Of a DNA stretch of 64,000 bases, positions 44,865 to 53,255 are shown piece by piece (the stretch's first letter is position 1; every line of letters starts with the position of its first letter). The notes under the pieces are model-generated. The model was not told the origin of the DNA. It did not search any database and saw only the letters and a list, made by a program, of their open reading frames with translations. This stretch comes from an uncultured Muribaculaceae bacterium (lineage in GTDB: Bacteria; Bacteroidota; Bacteroidia; Bacteroidales; Muribaculaceae). The position numbers and the translations under genes were made by a program. Location of the stretch: contig CAMWJS010000004.1 in NCBI GenBank assembly GCA_947174635.1, positions 37,090 through 101,089 of the forward strand. The letters run 5' to 3'.

Positions 44865-45536
44865 ATGACAAAAACTATCTTTTGGCCAATCAAAAATTTT
44901 TGCAGACTTATTCGGCAACGCCATGCAGCAACTCCGATAATCAATCGAAGTGCAGGTTTGGCGCGTGACAACGATGCTGCTTTAAATACATTAACAGACA
45001 AAGAGGTTACGGAAATAAAAACTGACTACCGCAATCCGATACTTGATAAATTCACTATAGACCAAAAGTTCATGGTGATAGGCGCGGGAATTGACATGCA
45101 AAATGATTTGCGTTTGATAACCGGTTTAGCCAACAACAATCCTAACATAAAATATATCATCGTCCCCGCGATGATAAGCGAAGAGATTTTAAATAAAATC
45201 AAATATGAACTTGATGGCTTTTCAGTCCTTTATTCCGAATGTAACGACACAACCAGATTGGAACGCGTCCAGGTTCTCATTCTGGATTTCGTAGTATTAC
45301 CTGCCGATTTATGTCAATACGGTTCCTGCATTTATCTTGGTAATGGATACGAAAGCAATCCGCACAGCATAATAGAAACTATAAAGTCGGGATTACCGGT
45401 TTCTTTCAGCCGTCGGTACAGAGGGCTGAAATTATCCGAAACGGTAGTTGGCAAAAATATCGTCCGGGCAGTTAAGAACATTGCTCAAATTTGTGAATGG
45501 CAAAACGATGCATTAACTATTTCTCACAGGCAATGA
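44865..45536 (+). pseudogene. WaaA/KdtA-like protein lacking the N-terminal domain
   Basis: The 223-residue frame aligns by eye with the C-terminal half of Kdo transferase (WaaA): LARDNDAALNTL stands at GDTRFDRV, NNPNIKYIIVPAMISEEIL at the PEMKLIIAPHVID region, and LILDFVVLPADLCQYGSCIYLGNGYESNPHSIIETIKSGLPV at LLSSIYRYGEIAYIGGGFG...EAAVYGIPV. The N-terminal GT-B domain with the catalytic Glu is missing, and glycines of the UDP/CMP-binding loop are altered. It is either a truncated remnant or a short diverged paralogue. It overlaps the next gene by ATGA, so translation may still be coupled. Start uncertain. Confidence 0.5.
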
Positions 45537-46393
45537 TTGTAAAACTTATTTCCCGCATTCCATTCAGGCTGCTATATATTTTATCGGACATATTGTATTT
45601 TCCTGTCTACTATATCGTTCGCTATCGAAGAAAAATTGTGCGCAGCAATCTTGTTGAATCATTCCCCGAAATATCGCACAAAGAGATTGTCTCTATCGAA
45701 AAGAAATTTTATCACTTTTTGATAGATATGATATTTGAGACATGTAAACTGTCATCAATTTCCCATGACGAGATTATGCGACGAATGAAATTTATCAATG
45801 CCGACAAAGTGAACGGAATGCTTGTCCAAGGCAAATCTATCTCCGTTTTCATGGGGCATTGCGGAAACTGGGAGTGGGTATCGTCTTTCGGATTATGGTT
45901 GGACAACAGTGCCATCATCGTATCTGTTTACCACCGGCTGCGAAACAGCTTTGTGAACAAAGCAATCAAATCCATCCGCGAACGGTTCGGCAATATATCA
46001 GTGGATATGCGTAAGACAGCCAAATCCATAGCCCGTATATCCAATGCCCCGATACCACATATCTTCGGATTCATAGCAGACCAATCACCCAGAAGGTGTC
46101 AGTCAAATCACTATACCGACTTTCTGAACCATAATATCCCGGTATTGACAGGTACTGAAAAGTTGACAAAACGCTATGGATATGAGGCATTATTCCTGAG
46201 TGTGCGAAGAATACAACGCGGTTATTATGAATGTGAGTTTATACCGCTCCACGATGCACCCGCCACATTGCCTGATTTTGAACTGACCCGTTTGTATTTC
46301 CAGCAATTGGAAAAGGAAATAACAGCGCAGCCTGAATGCTATCTGTGGAGTCATAACAGGTTTAAATATTCCAGAAACAAATACACGCATTAA
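45533..46393 (+). CDS. LpxL/HtrB-family lipid A acyltransferase
   Basis: The 286-residue protein has one N-terminal membrane segment and the HX4E catalytic motif at His109-Glu114 (FMGHCGNWEW). FIADQSPRR is the second family motif and AL-FLSVRR the third. These enzymes add a secondary acyl chain to lipid A at the inner membrane. It follows a WaaA-like frame and precedes Stealth and glycosyltransferase genes, so it probably belongs to a lipid A/core modification cluster. ATG 45533 overlaps the previous stop; the longer frame upstream lacks similarity. Confidence 0.85.
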   Translation: MIVKLISRIPFRLLYILSDILYFPVYYIVRYRRKIVRSNLVESFPEISHKEIVSIEKKFYHFLIDMIFETCKLSSISHDEIMRRMKFINADKVNGMLVQGKSISVFMGHCGNWEWVSSFGLWLDNSAIIVSVYHRLRNSFVNKAIKSIRERFGNISVDMRKTAKSIARISNAPIPHIFGFIADQSPRRCQSNHYTDFLNHNIPVLTGTEKLTKRYGYEALFLSVRRIQRGYYECEFIPLHDAPATLPDFELTRLYFQQLEKEITAQPECYLWSHNRFKYSRNKYTH

Positions 46394-46419
46394 TATTCCC
46401 AAATTCCTTTCAGATTATT

Positions 46420-47412
46420 ATGGAGATTGATTTTGTGATTACATGGGTTGACATGAACGATCCGAAATGGCAAGCTGAATACAACCTATACAGCATGGGC
46501 GGAAATATTTCCAAAAACGGAAAATCTGAAGCCCGTTTCAGAGACAACGGGTTGCTCAGATATTGGTTTCGCGGGGTAGAAAAGTTTGCGCCTTGGGTAA
46601 GGAAAATCCATTTTATAACAAATGGTCAGAAACCCGACTGGCTTGACATAAATAATCCGAAAATTCATCTGGTACATCACAAAGATTTTATACCTTTACA
46701 ATTCTTACCGACCTACAACTCAGTTGTAATAGAGCGTTATATACATCTGATTCCCGAATTGAGTGAACACTTCGTTTATTTTAACGATGATTTTTACATT
46801 ATAAACAATGTGACGCAAGAACGTTTTTTCGTCAACGGACTTCCTTGTGATATTGCAGTTTTTGATTATAATCCGTCATGGTCTCAATGGTATGTCAGGA
46901 TAAAGAACAATATCAATATAATAAACCGTCACTTTGATAAAAAAACCGTAATGGCACAATGGCACGACAAATGGTTCCATAAAAGCTATGGACTAAAGGC
47001 CAGATGGAACTATCTGATGAAGTTTTACGACAAGTTTATTACCCTCCGTACGCCCCATAATGCACAGCCTTATTTGAAAACTACCTTTGAAGATGTATGG
47101 AATGCGGCAGGAGATGAACTTACAGCAACATCTTTCAACAGATTTCGAGACATGACTGACTATACGCCGGAGTTGTTCCGTACCTGGCAGATATGCAAAG
47201 GCAATTTTGAACCATATAATACGTATAACGACACCCGAATGTTTCCTTTGATACTTCGTCCGAAGCAAGCGGTCAACGCCATAAAGCGACAATCTTACAC
47301 TCTCATTTGCCTGAATGACAACGTGCGCATACGGCATTATGACACTGTAATGAAAAATATCAGGGACGCTTTTCAAACGATACTTCCTGACAAATCCGGT
47401 TTTGAATTATAA
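46420..47412 (+). CDS. Stealth-family sugar-phosphate transferase, first copy
   Basis: The 330-residue protein has Stealth CR1 (IDFVITWVDMNDPKW, residues 3-17), CR2 (RFRDNGLLRYWFRGVEKFAP... FITNGQKPDWL), an FVYFNDDFYI segment with the DD pair, and a CR4-like end (ILPDKSGFE). Stealth proteins transfer hexose-1-phosphate or HexNAc-1-phosphate from nucleotide sugars to make phosphodiester-linked glycans such as capsules. The gene belongs to an AT-rich four-gene run with two glycosyltransferases and a second Stealth gene. Confidence 0.9.
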   Translation: MEIDFVITWVDMNDPKWQAEYNLYSMGGNISKNGKSEARFRDNGLLRYWFRGVEKFAPWVRKIHFITNGQKPDWLDINNPKIHLVHHKDFIPLQFLPTYNSVVIERYIHLIPELSEHFVYFNDDFYIINNVTQERFFVNGLPCDIAVFDYNPSWSQWYVRIKNNINIINRHFDKKTVMAQWHDKWFHKSYGLKARWNYLMKFYDKFITLRTPHNAQPYLKTTFEDVWNAAGDELTATSFNRFRDMTDYTPELFRTWQICKGNFEPYNTYNDTRMFPLILRPKQAVNAIKRQSYTLICLNDNVRIRHYDTVMKNIRDAFQTILPDKSGFEL

Positions 47413-47415
47413 TTT

Positions 47416-48294
47416 ATGAACAAGTTTTTTGCCGAAATAATCGCCGGGATTATTCCCCACAAACCAACAAGAAACAGGTGGAGGGGTATTTTGAGATACG
47501 GCATAATCAATGCTGTCAGATTGTTAAAACAGCTAAGGGATTACAGGCAATATCCCTGCTGTTACTTGGCAATCTGCACCATAGCAAAAAATGAAGGCCG
47601 ATATTTTAAGGAATGGATAGACTGGCATCACCGGCACGGTGTAGAAAAGTTCTACATCTATGACAATGAAAGCAATGACAATACAACAGAAGTGCTTAAG
47701 CCCTATATTGACGCAGGCATCGTTGAATATACTTGGTTCCCGGGCTACAGACGGCAACTGGCTGCTTACGATGATTGTCTTGAACGACACCGTTTTGAAG
47801 CACATTGGATAGCTTTTATTGATATGGACGAGTTTATCGTCCCGCTAAAGGAGCCATCTATCACTCATTTCCTGAAGAAGTTTGAGGGATTTGCGGCAGT
47901 GGAAATAAACTGGCTGATTTACGGCAGCAGCGGGAAAATAATGAAAGAAGACGGGAATGTGATGGAACGGTTTAAGAGACACGCCCGACCGGATCATTTT
48001 TTAAACCGACAAGTAAAAAGCATTGTAAATCCACGTAAGGTATTTAACATGATTGGATGTCATGAGGCTTCGCGCATATCCGGCAAAACAGCCGATTCCC
48101 ACATGTCGCCCGTCAGAAAGCATTTCCGTGACCGCGAGCCACAGCTTGACATAATCCGCATCAATCATTATGCCGTACGCTCATACGAGGAATTTGCCGA
48201 GAAGCAGGCTCGCGGAAGGGCAAGTGGCACCCAAAGGACTATAGATTTGTCGTATTTCAAGATGTACGACCTCAACGATATAGAAGATGCATAA
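47416..48294 (+). CDS. Glycosyltransferase, GT92/GT2-like
   Basis: The 292-residue protein begins its catalytic domain at LAICTIAKNEGRYFKEWIDWHH (about residues 51-72), with YIYDNESNDNT and a metal-binding FIDMDEFIVP near residue 136. This fits the GT92/Glyco_tranf_2_4 group (beta-sugar transferases). The C-terminal HYAVRSYEEF is also typical. It starts three nt after the first Stealth gene. The acceptor is presumably the same phosphoglycan. Confidence 0.82.
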   Translation: MNKFFAEIIAGIIPHKPTRNRWRGILRYGIINAVRLLKQLRDYRQYPCCYLAICTIAKNEGRYFKEWIDWHHRHGVEKFYIYDNESNDNTTEVLKPYIDAGIVEYTWFPGYRRQLAAYDDCLERHRFEAHWIAFIDMDEFIVPLKEPSITHFLKKFEGFAAVEINWLIYGSSGKIMKEDGNVMERFKRHARPDHFLNRQVKSIVNPRKVFNMIGCHEASRISGKTADSHMSPVRKHFRDREPQLDIIRINHYAVRSYEEFAEKQARGRASGTQRTIDLSYFKMYDLNDIEDA

Positions 48295-48305
48295 ACAATA
48301 GAACA

Positions 48306-49094
48306 ATGTCAACACCAAAAACATCTCAAACAGAAGTCGTCGTTTCGATGACTTCCTTTCCACAAGCTATAACTTTTGCCGTTCAGTCACTCCTTTCTAT
48401 ATTACGGGGGTCATTACTTCCTGACAGACTGATTCTCTACCTGACATATTCACAATTCGGCAAAGCAGGAATTCCTCCGGAATTAAAACGTCTACAAGAG
48501 GAATATCCGATTTTTGAAATCAGAAATTATGACCGCGACATCCGCTCATATCGCAAACTCATTCCTGCAATTATTGATTTCCCCGATGCGGTGATTGTTA
48601 CAGTAGACGATGATGTAATCTACCATAAACACATGCTTAGCGATTTGCTGAAACTTCATTCGCAAATTCCCGATGCGGTACTGGCACACCGCGCAAAGCA
48701 AATCAAATTGGGCGCCCCGTACCGGAAGTGGAAGAAATACCGATGGTACCATTTCCTGTTCAAAAGAATTCATAAGGATTTCAGCACATTACAAACAGGT
48801 GTCGGAGGTGTGCTGTATCCTCCCCGTTCGTTGAAGCCTGAAATGACGGATGCCGAATTGTTTATGGCGATGGCTCCGACTTGTGACGACATCTGGCTAT
48901 GGGCTGCCGCTGTTGCCAACGGTGTGCCGGTAGTCCCGGTTCCGTTTGGTCACAACAAGCCGCATGGGTTGAGAAAGCCGAAAGAATTATCGCTTAAAAC
49001 CATTAATTTCAAAGGAAAAGATGACCGCAATACTCAAGCGCTGAATGACGTTATCGAGCATTACCCAATTATCAAAAGTAGAATTCAAAAATAA
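48306..49094 (+). CDS. Putative glycosyltransferase (GT-A fold)
   Basis: The 262-residue protein reads VVVSMTSFPQAITFAVQSLLSIL at the N-terminus and VIVTVDDDVIYHKHMLSDLL (about residues 97-116), which contains a DDD metal-binding motif like GT2-type enzymes. PTCDDIWLWAAAVANGVP near residue 190 is a likely acceptor region. Similar small proteins often accompany Stealth genes. Specificity is unknown. Confidence 0.72.
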   Translation: MSTPKTSQTEVVVSMTSFPQAITFAVQSLLSILRGSLLPDRLILYLTYSQFGKAGIPPELKRLQEEYPIFEIRNYDRDIRSYRKLIPAIIDFPDAVIVTVDDDVIYHKHMLSDLLKLHSQIPDAVLAHRAKQIKLGAPYRKWKKYRWYHFLFKRIHKDFSTLQTGVGGVLYPPRSLKPEMTDAELFMAMAPTCDDIWLWAAAVANGVPVVPVPFGHNKPHGLRKPKELSLKTINFKGKDDRNTQALNDVIEHYPIIKSRIQK

Positions 49095-49102
49095 ACAGTT
49101 AT

Positions 49103-50035
49103 ATGATTGATATTGATTTGGTATATCTTTGGGTGAACGGAAACGACCCTCAATGGATAGCTAAACGCATTGCGTGCATTGGCGACACTACAGCAAGTGA
49201 AGAGAATTGTAAAGGCCGCTATGTCGACAACGATGAATTGAAATACAGTTTACGCTCTATTGACAGATATGCGCCATGGATTAGGAAAATATTTATTGTT
49301 ACCGACAATCAGATTCCCGCGTGGCTCGACACGTCTAATCCGAAAATTCAGATTGTAGACCACACGGAAATACTGCCGGCCAAATGCCTGCCATGCTTCA
49401 ATTCAATGGTAATTGAGCACCATTTGCACCGCATTGACGGCCTGTCGGAGCATTTCCTGTATGCCAATGACGATATGTTTATCAACAGACCTGTCAGTCC
49501 CTCGGATTTCTTCAAAAACGAGATGTTTCCTATCGTACGGCTTAATTATCGGCTATTGAGAAAGCCGTATATATGGTTCAAGCAGCATGTGTTGGGGCGG
49601 CGGCTAAATATGTATTCCACAACAATTCATAATGCAGCAAAGCTTACTGAAAAAATATTTGGTACATACTACAACGGGAGGACTCACCACAACATCGACG
49701 CTTACCTCAAGAGCAATTACAATCTTGCCAGGCATATCTTCGGGAAAGAGATAGATATGACTTTAAGCAATCACATGAGGTCAAATACCGATATACAACG
49801 CAACTTATATTCTTATGTTCTTTTGGCTACGAAATGCGGACATCTGCAATACGTATCACAGCGCATCTCATTCAGATTTCATATCGACAATCACAAACAC
49901 TATAAAAAATTTCAGAGAGCCGATCCCATGTTATTTTGCATGAACGATTCCCAATATAGTAACGATATGGACAGAATAGCCGCCAAAAATTTTTTGAGCA
50001 GGTATTTCCCTGATAAATCACAATTTGAAAAATAA
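49103..50035 (+). CDS. Stealth-family sugar-phosphate transferase, second copy
   Basis: The 310-residue protein has IDLVYLWVNGNDPQW (CR1), RYVDNDELKYSLRSIDRYAPWIRKIFIVTDNQIPAWLD (CR2), FLYANDDMFINRPV and the terminal YFPDKSQFEK (CR4). It is clearly related to the copy at 46.4 kb but not a recent duplicate, so the two probably transfer different sugar phosphates or use different acceptors. Last gene of the cluster; a palindromic element begins two bases after its stop. Confidence 0.9.
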   Translation: MIDIDLVYLWVNGNDPQWIAKRIACIGDTTASEENCKGRYVDNDELKYSLRSIDRYAPWIRKIFIVTDNQIPAWLDTSNPKIQIVDHTEILPAKCLPCFNSMVIEHHLHRIDGLSEHFLYANDDMFINRPVSPSDFFKNEMFPIVRLNYRLLRKPYIWFKQHVLGRRLNMYSTTIHNAAKLTEKIFGTYYNGRTHHNIDAYLKSNYNLARHIFGKEIDMTLSNHMRSNTDIQRNLYSYVLLATKCGHLQYVSQRISFRFHIDNHKHYKKFQRADPMLFCMNDSQYSNDMDRIAAKNFLSRYFPDKSQFEK

Positions 50036-50036
50036 A

Positions 50037-50178
50037 GAGGGTGTTGCATAACCTAATGTTGTAGGGACGCACGGCTCGTGCGTCCGAGCCTGATGCCTGG
50101 TAATCAACATGTTGGCAGACACACGAACCGTGCGTCCCTACATGCCGGCATCATTTTTCAGAGTTATGCAACACCCTC
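50037..50178. repeat. 142-bp palindromic element with paired REP-like hairpins
   Basis: GAGGGTGTTGCATAAC (50037-50052) and GTTATGCAACACCCTC (50163-50178) are perfect inverted ends. Inside, GTAGGGACGCACGGCTCG... (from 50061) and its inverted partner (to 50141) form GTAG-type hairpins. The outer ends differ from other copies in the same way on both sides (CATAAC instead of CAGAAC), so the two ends have changed together. Confidence 0.92.
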
Positions 50179-50218
50179 TTATTGGGCTTATTACTCCTAC
50201 ATCTCTCCCTATCCACAT

Positions 50219-50245
50219 AAAAAAAGGACGCCATCGGCGCCCTTT
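50219..50245 (-). terminator. Terminator of pgi
   Basis: On the minus strand AAAGGGCGCC and GGCGTCC pair around GAT and are followed by seven T, 22 nt after the pgi stop. Confidence 0.85.
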
Positions 50246-50267
50246 AATAAATTATAGATTATTCTTT

Positions 50268-51596
50268 TTACAGTCTTGCCTTGATTGCCTCGGTCTCCTT
50301 CTCGTAGCCGGGTTTCTCAAGCAGCGCGAACATATTGCGCTTGTAGTCTTCGACTCCGGGCTGGTTGAACGGATTCACATCGAGGATATAGCCGCTTATG
50401 CCGCAAGCCTTCTCGAAGAAATAGATCAACTGGCCGAGGTAACGCTCCTTAAGTGCGGGAAGCGATACAATCATGTTGGGCACACCGCCGTCGACATGAG
50501 CGATACGCGTACCGAGTTCGGCCATCTTGTTCACCTCGTCAACACGCTTTCCGGCGATATAGTTGAGACCGTCGAGGTTGGCGTCATCCGAAGGAATTGT
50601 CAGCTCATGCTTCTGCTCTTCTACAGTGATGACAGTCTCGAAGATGGTGCGCTCGCCGTCCTGTATCCACTGACCCATCGAGTGAAGGTCGGTTGAGTTG
50701 TCGACAGCTGCGGGGAAGATACCTTTGTGGTCCTTGCCCTCGCTCTCGCCGTAGAGCTGCTTCCACCACTCTCCGAAATAATGGAGTTTGGGATTGTAGT
50801 TGACCATGATTTCGATCTTCTTGCCGGCATTGTACAGCGCGTTGCGTGTTACGGCATAAAGGAACGAAGGATTGGCGTCGTCAGCAGCGACAGTGGCTTT
50901 CTCCATCTCCACAGCACCGTCCATAAGGGCTTTGATGTCAAAGCCGGCTACCGCGATGGGGAGCAGACCTACAGGAGTCAGCACTGAGAAACGGCCGCCC
51001 ACATTGTCTTCGATGACAAATGTCTTGTAGCCCTCTTCGGTGGCAAGCTGACGGAGTGCACCGCGCTTGGCATCGGTGATGGCGATGATGCGCTTCGAAG
51101 CCTCAGCCTTGCCGAGTTCAGCCTCGAGCTGCTCCTTGAGCATGCGGAACGCGATGGCGGGCTCAGTGGTAGTACCCGATTTTGAAATGACGATGATGCC
51201 GAACTTCTTGCCTTTCAGGAAGTCCTTGAGCTCGTAAAGATAATCCTCACCGATGTTCTGGCCGGCGAAAAGCACCTTGGGTGCATCACTCTGGCGATAA
51301 GCGGCAAACGAGTCTGAAAGAGCCTCGATTACAGCCTTGGCACCAAGATACGAACCGCCGATACCGATGGCTACAACCACTTCGCAGTTCTCGCGGAGTG
51401 ACTTTGCCACATTCTCGATATCCTCAATCAGCGACGCGGGTGTCGAAGAGGGAAGATTGACCCAGCCCAGGAAGTCGTTGCCTGCGCCGGTTCCGTTGTG
51501 TACTTTCTCAAGTGCCTCGGCACCTGCCTTGTCGTATGACTTTATTGTCGCCTCGCTAACTGTTGCGAGCACGTCCTTTACATTTACTTTAATCAT
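50268..51596 (-). CDS. pgi: Glucose-6-phosphate isomerase
   Basis: The 442-residue protein is of the compact bacterial Pgi type. [35 protein letters not shown] and the C-terminal GGVPNMIV... [31 protein letters not shown] are family signatures, with the catalytic Glu in [16 protein letters not shown] and the following region. It interconverts glucose-6-phosphate and fructose-6-phosphate in the cytoplasm. Monocistronic with its own terminator. Confidence 0.96.
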   Translation of the reverse strand: MIKVNVKDVLATVSEATIKSYDKAGAEALEKVHNGTGAGNDFLGWVNLPSSTPASLIEDIENVAKSLRENCEVVVAIGIGGSYLGAKAVIEALSDSFAAYRQSDAPKVLFAGQNIGEDYLYELKDFLKGKKFGIIVISKSGTTTEPAIAFRMLKEQLEAELGKAEASKRIIAITDAKRGALRQLATEEGYKTFVIEDNVGGRFSVLTPVGLLPIAVAGFDIKALMDGAVEMEKATVAADDANPSFLYAVTRNALYNAGKKIEIMVNYNPKLHYFGEWWKQLYGESEGKDHKGIFPAAVDNSTDLHSMGQWIQDGERTIFETVITVEEQKHELTIPSDDANLDGLNYIAGKRVDEVNKMAELGTRIAHVDGGVPNMIVSLPALKERYLGQLIYFFEKACGISGYILDVNPFNQPGVEDYKRNMFALLEKPGYEKETEAIKARL

Positions 51597-51627
51597 AATT
51601 CTATAATCTTAATTTTAATTTCTATAC

Positions 51628-51665
51628 GTAGCGGCTGCTATGTAGTAGCAGCGGTTTTCAACCGC
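51628..51665 (+). repeat. Two REP-like hairpins with GTAG feet
   Basis: GTAG (51628-51631) precedes GCTGCTA/TAGCAGC (51634-51652), and a second GTAG (51642-51645) precedes GCGGTT/AACCGC (51651-51665). The second core, GCGGTTTTCAACCGC, is identical to that at 5973-5989 on the opposite strand. The site is upstream of pgi. Confidence 0.65.
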
Positions 51666-51765
51666 CGGCTGTTAGCTTTACCTGCAAGTCAAACACTCTT
51701 TAACGATAACGTTCTTGCCGTCGTTATGGCTTATACCTGCAACCTTATTTAATAAATATTGCAGC

Positions 51766-51847
51766 TAAGTAACTGTTCAAAATCCTTCCGCCATAATATC
51801 AAAATAATGAGAATGGTGGGTATAAAATAATTTTAAACAGTTGCTTA
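51766..51847. repeat. 82-bp hairpin element overlapping the ribE stop codon
   Basis: TAAGTAACTGTTCAAAAT (51766-51783) and ATTTTAAACAGTTGCTTA (51830-51847) are imperfect inverted ends related to those at 29.4 kb. Bases 51845-51847 are the ribE stop codon on the minus strand. Confidence 0.7.
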
Positions 51848-52447
51848 TTTCACCATCAGCTTGGCAAGATACTTCCCGATTATGTCAAACTCAAGATTGA
51901 CCTTGCTGCCAACCTTTATATCGCAGAAGTTGGTATGCTCGAAAGTATAGGGGATAATGGCGACCTTGAACGAATTGCGCTCCGACTCACACACAGTGAG
52001 CGAAACCCCGTTAACTGTCACCGAGCCTTTCTCGACCGTGGTATAGCCTTTGGCCTCCATTTCAGGCTCGACGTCATACTCGAATTTGAAGTATGTGCTT
52101 CCGTCAAGTTCCTTGACCTCCGTACACACTGCCGTGCAGTCCACATGCCCCTGGACGATATGCCCGTCAAGACGGCCGTTCATCAGCATCGACCGTTCGA
52201 GATTGACCTTCATGCCGGGCTCAAGCTCTCCGAGATTGCTCCGGTCGAGGGTCTCCTGTATCGCCGTTACGACATAACTGCCGTTGTCCGACACCGAAAC
52301 CACCGTCAGGCACACTCCGTTGTGGGCCACCGACTGGTCTATCTTCAGCTCATCGGTAAAACTGCATTCAACCTCCAGATTGACATTGCTGCCCGAACGC
52401 TCAACGCCCTTTACACGGGCTGCCTCCTCTACAATTCCTGAAAACAT
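51845..52447 (-). CDS. ribE: Riboflavin synthase alpha chain
   Basis: The 200-residue protein has the two tandem lumazine-binding barrels of riboflavin synthase: MFSGIVEEAARVKGVE at residues 1-16 and GHIVQGHVDCTAVC at about 96, with the conserved SVAHNGVCLTVVS and GSVTVNGVSLTVC segments one in each half. It converts two 6,7-dimethyl-8-ribityllumazine molecules to riboflavin. The other rib genes are not nearby and no FMN riboswitch is seen upstream. It follows yebC by 34 nt on the same strand. Confidence 0.95.
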   Translation of the reverse strand: MFSGIVEEAARVKGVERSGSNVNLEVECSFTDELKIDQSVAHNGVCLTVVSVSDNGSYVVTAIQETLDRSNLGELEPGMKVNLERSMLMNGRLDGHIVQGHVDCTAVCTEVKELDGSTYFKFEYDVEPEMEAKGYTTVEKGSVTVNGVSLTVCESERNSFKVAIIPYTFEHTNFCDIKVGSKVNLEFDIIGKYLAKLMVK

Positions 52448-52481
52448 ACTTAACTTATAATTCTGTAATTGGAGGAAACTG

Positions 52482-53204
52482 TTACTCTTCCTCCTCCTTC
52501 ATGTTATGGAACACGTTCTGCACATCCTCATCCTCCTCGAGTTTCTCAAGAAGCTTGTCGAGTGTGACACGCTGTTCGGCGGTAACTTCCTTGAGCTCGT
52601 GGGGTATGCGCTCAAACTCCGCGCTTACGATCTCGAATCCGTTGCCTTCAAGATACTTCTGTATGTTGGCAAATTCCTCAAACTCGCCGTAGAGCACGAT
52701 TTCTTCCTCGTCGGCCTCTATCTCATCCACGCCGTAGTCGATAAGTTCAAGTTCGAGGTCTTCAAGCGACACGCCATCCTTGGGCTTGATTTTGAACACA
52801 CTCTTGTGGTCGAAAAGGAACGTCAGCGAACCCTGAGTGCCCAGCGAACCGCCATGCTTGGTGAAGTACGAACGTACATTGGCCACAGTGCGGGTGTTGT
52901 TGTCTGTAGCTGCCTCCACAAAGATTGCGATACCGAAAGGTCCGTATCCCTCATAGGTGATTTCCTTGTAGTCGCCCGAATCTTTGTCTGTAGCTTTCTT
53001 GATGGCACGCTCTACTGTATCCTTGGGCATATTGGCGGCCTTGGCGTTCTGCATCAGCACACGCAGACGCGGATTGGTCGACGGGTCAGGACCTCCGGCC
53101 TTAGCCGCGATTGTGATTTCCTTACCAATGCGGGTAAACGTACGCGACATATTACCCCAACGTTTCATCTTTCTCGCTTTACGGTATTCAAAAGCTCTTC
53201 CCAT
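52482..53204 (-). CDS. yebC: YebC/PmpR-family protein (TACO1-like)
   Basis: The 240-residue protein begins MGRAFEYRKARKMKRWGNMSRTFTRIGKEITIAAKAGG, the typical YebC N-terminus, and continues with NMPKDTVERAIKKA and YEGYGPFGIAI. Members have been described as DNA-binding regulators and more recently as ribosome-associated factors that ease translation of proline-rich stretches; which applies here is unknown. Length is normal. The C-terminus is acidic (LEEDEDVQNVFHNMKEEEE). Confidence 0.93.
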   Translation of the reverse strand: MGRAFEYRKARKMKRWGNMSRTFTRIGKEITIAAKAGGPDPSTNPRLRVLMQNAKAANMPKDTVERAIKKATDKDSGDYKEITYEGYGPFGIAIFVEAATDNNTRTVANVRSYFTKHGGSLGTQGSLTFLFDHKSVFKIKPKDGVSLEDLELELIDYGVDEIEADEEEIVLYGEFEEFANIQKYLEGNGFEIVSAEFERIPHELKEVTAEQRVTLDKLLEKLEEDEDVQNVFHNMKEEEE

Positions 53205-53255
53205 AGTAGTGGTATTCTTGTTTATTGTATTTGTTTTTCCTTTACTCTGTATTGC

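Noticed and set aside
44588..45001. 137-codon minus-strand frame
   Set aside because: No similarity that I recognise, and it overlaps the plus-strand WaaA-like frame.
52448..52481. FMN riboswitch before ribE
   Set aside because: The gap to yebC is only 34 nt and has no RFN-type structure.
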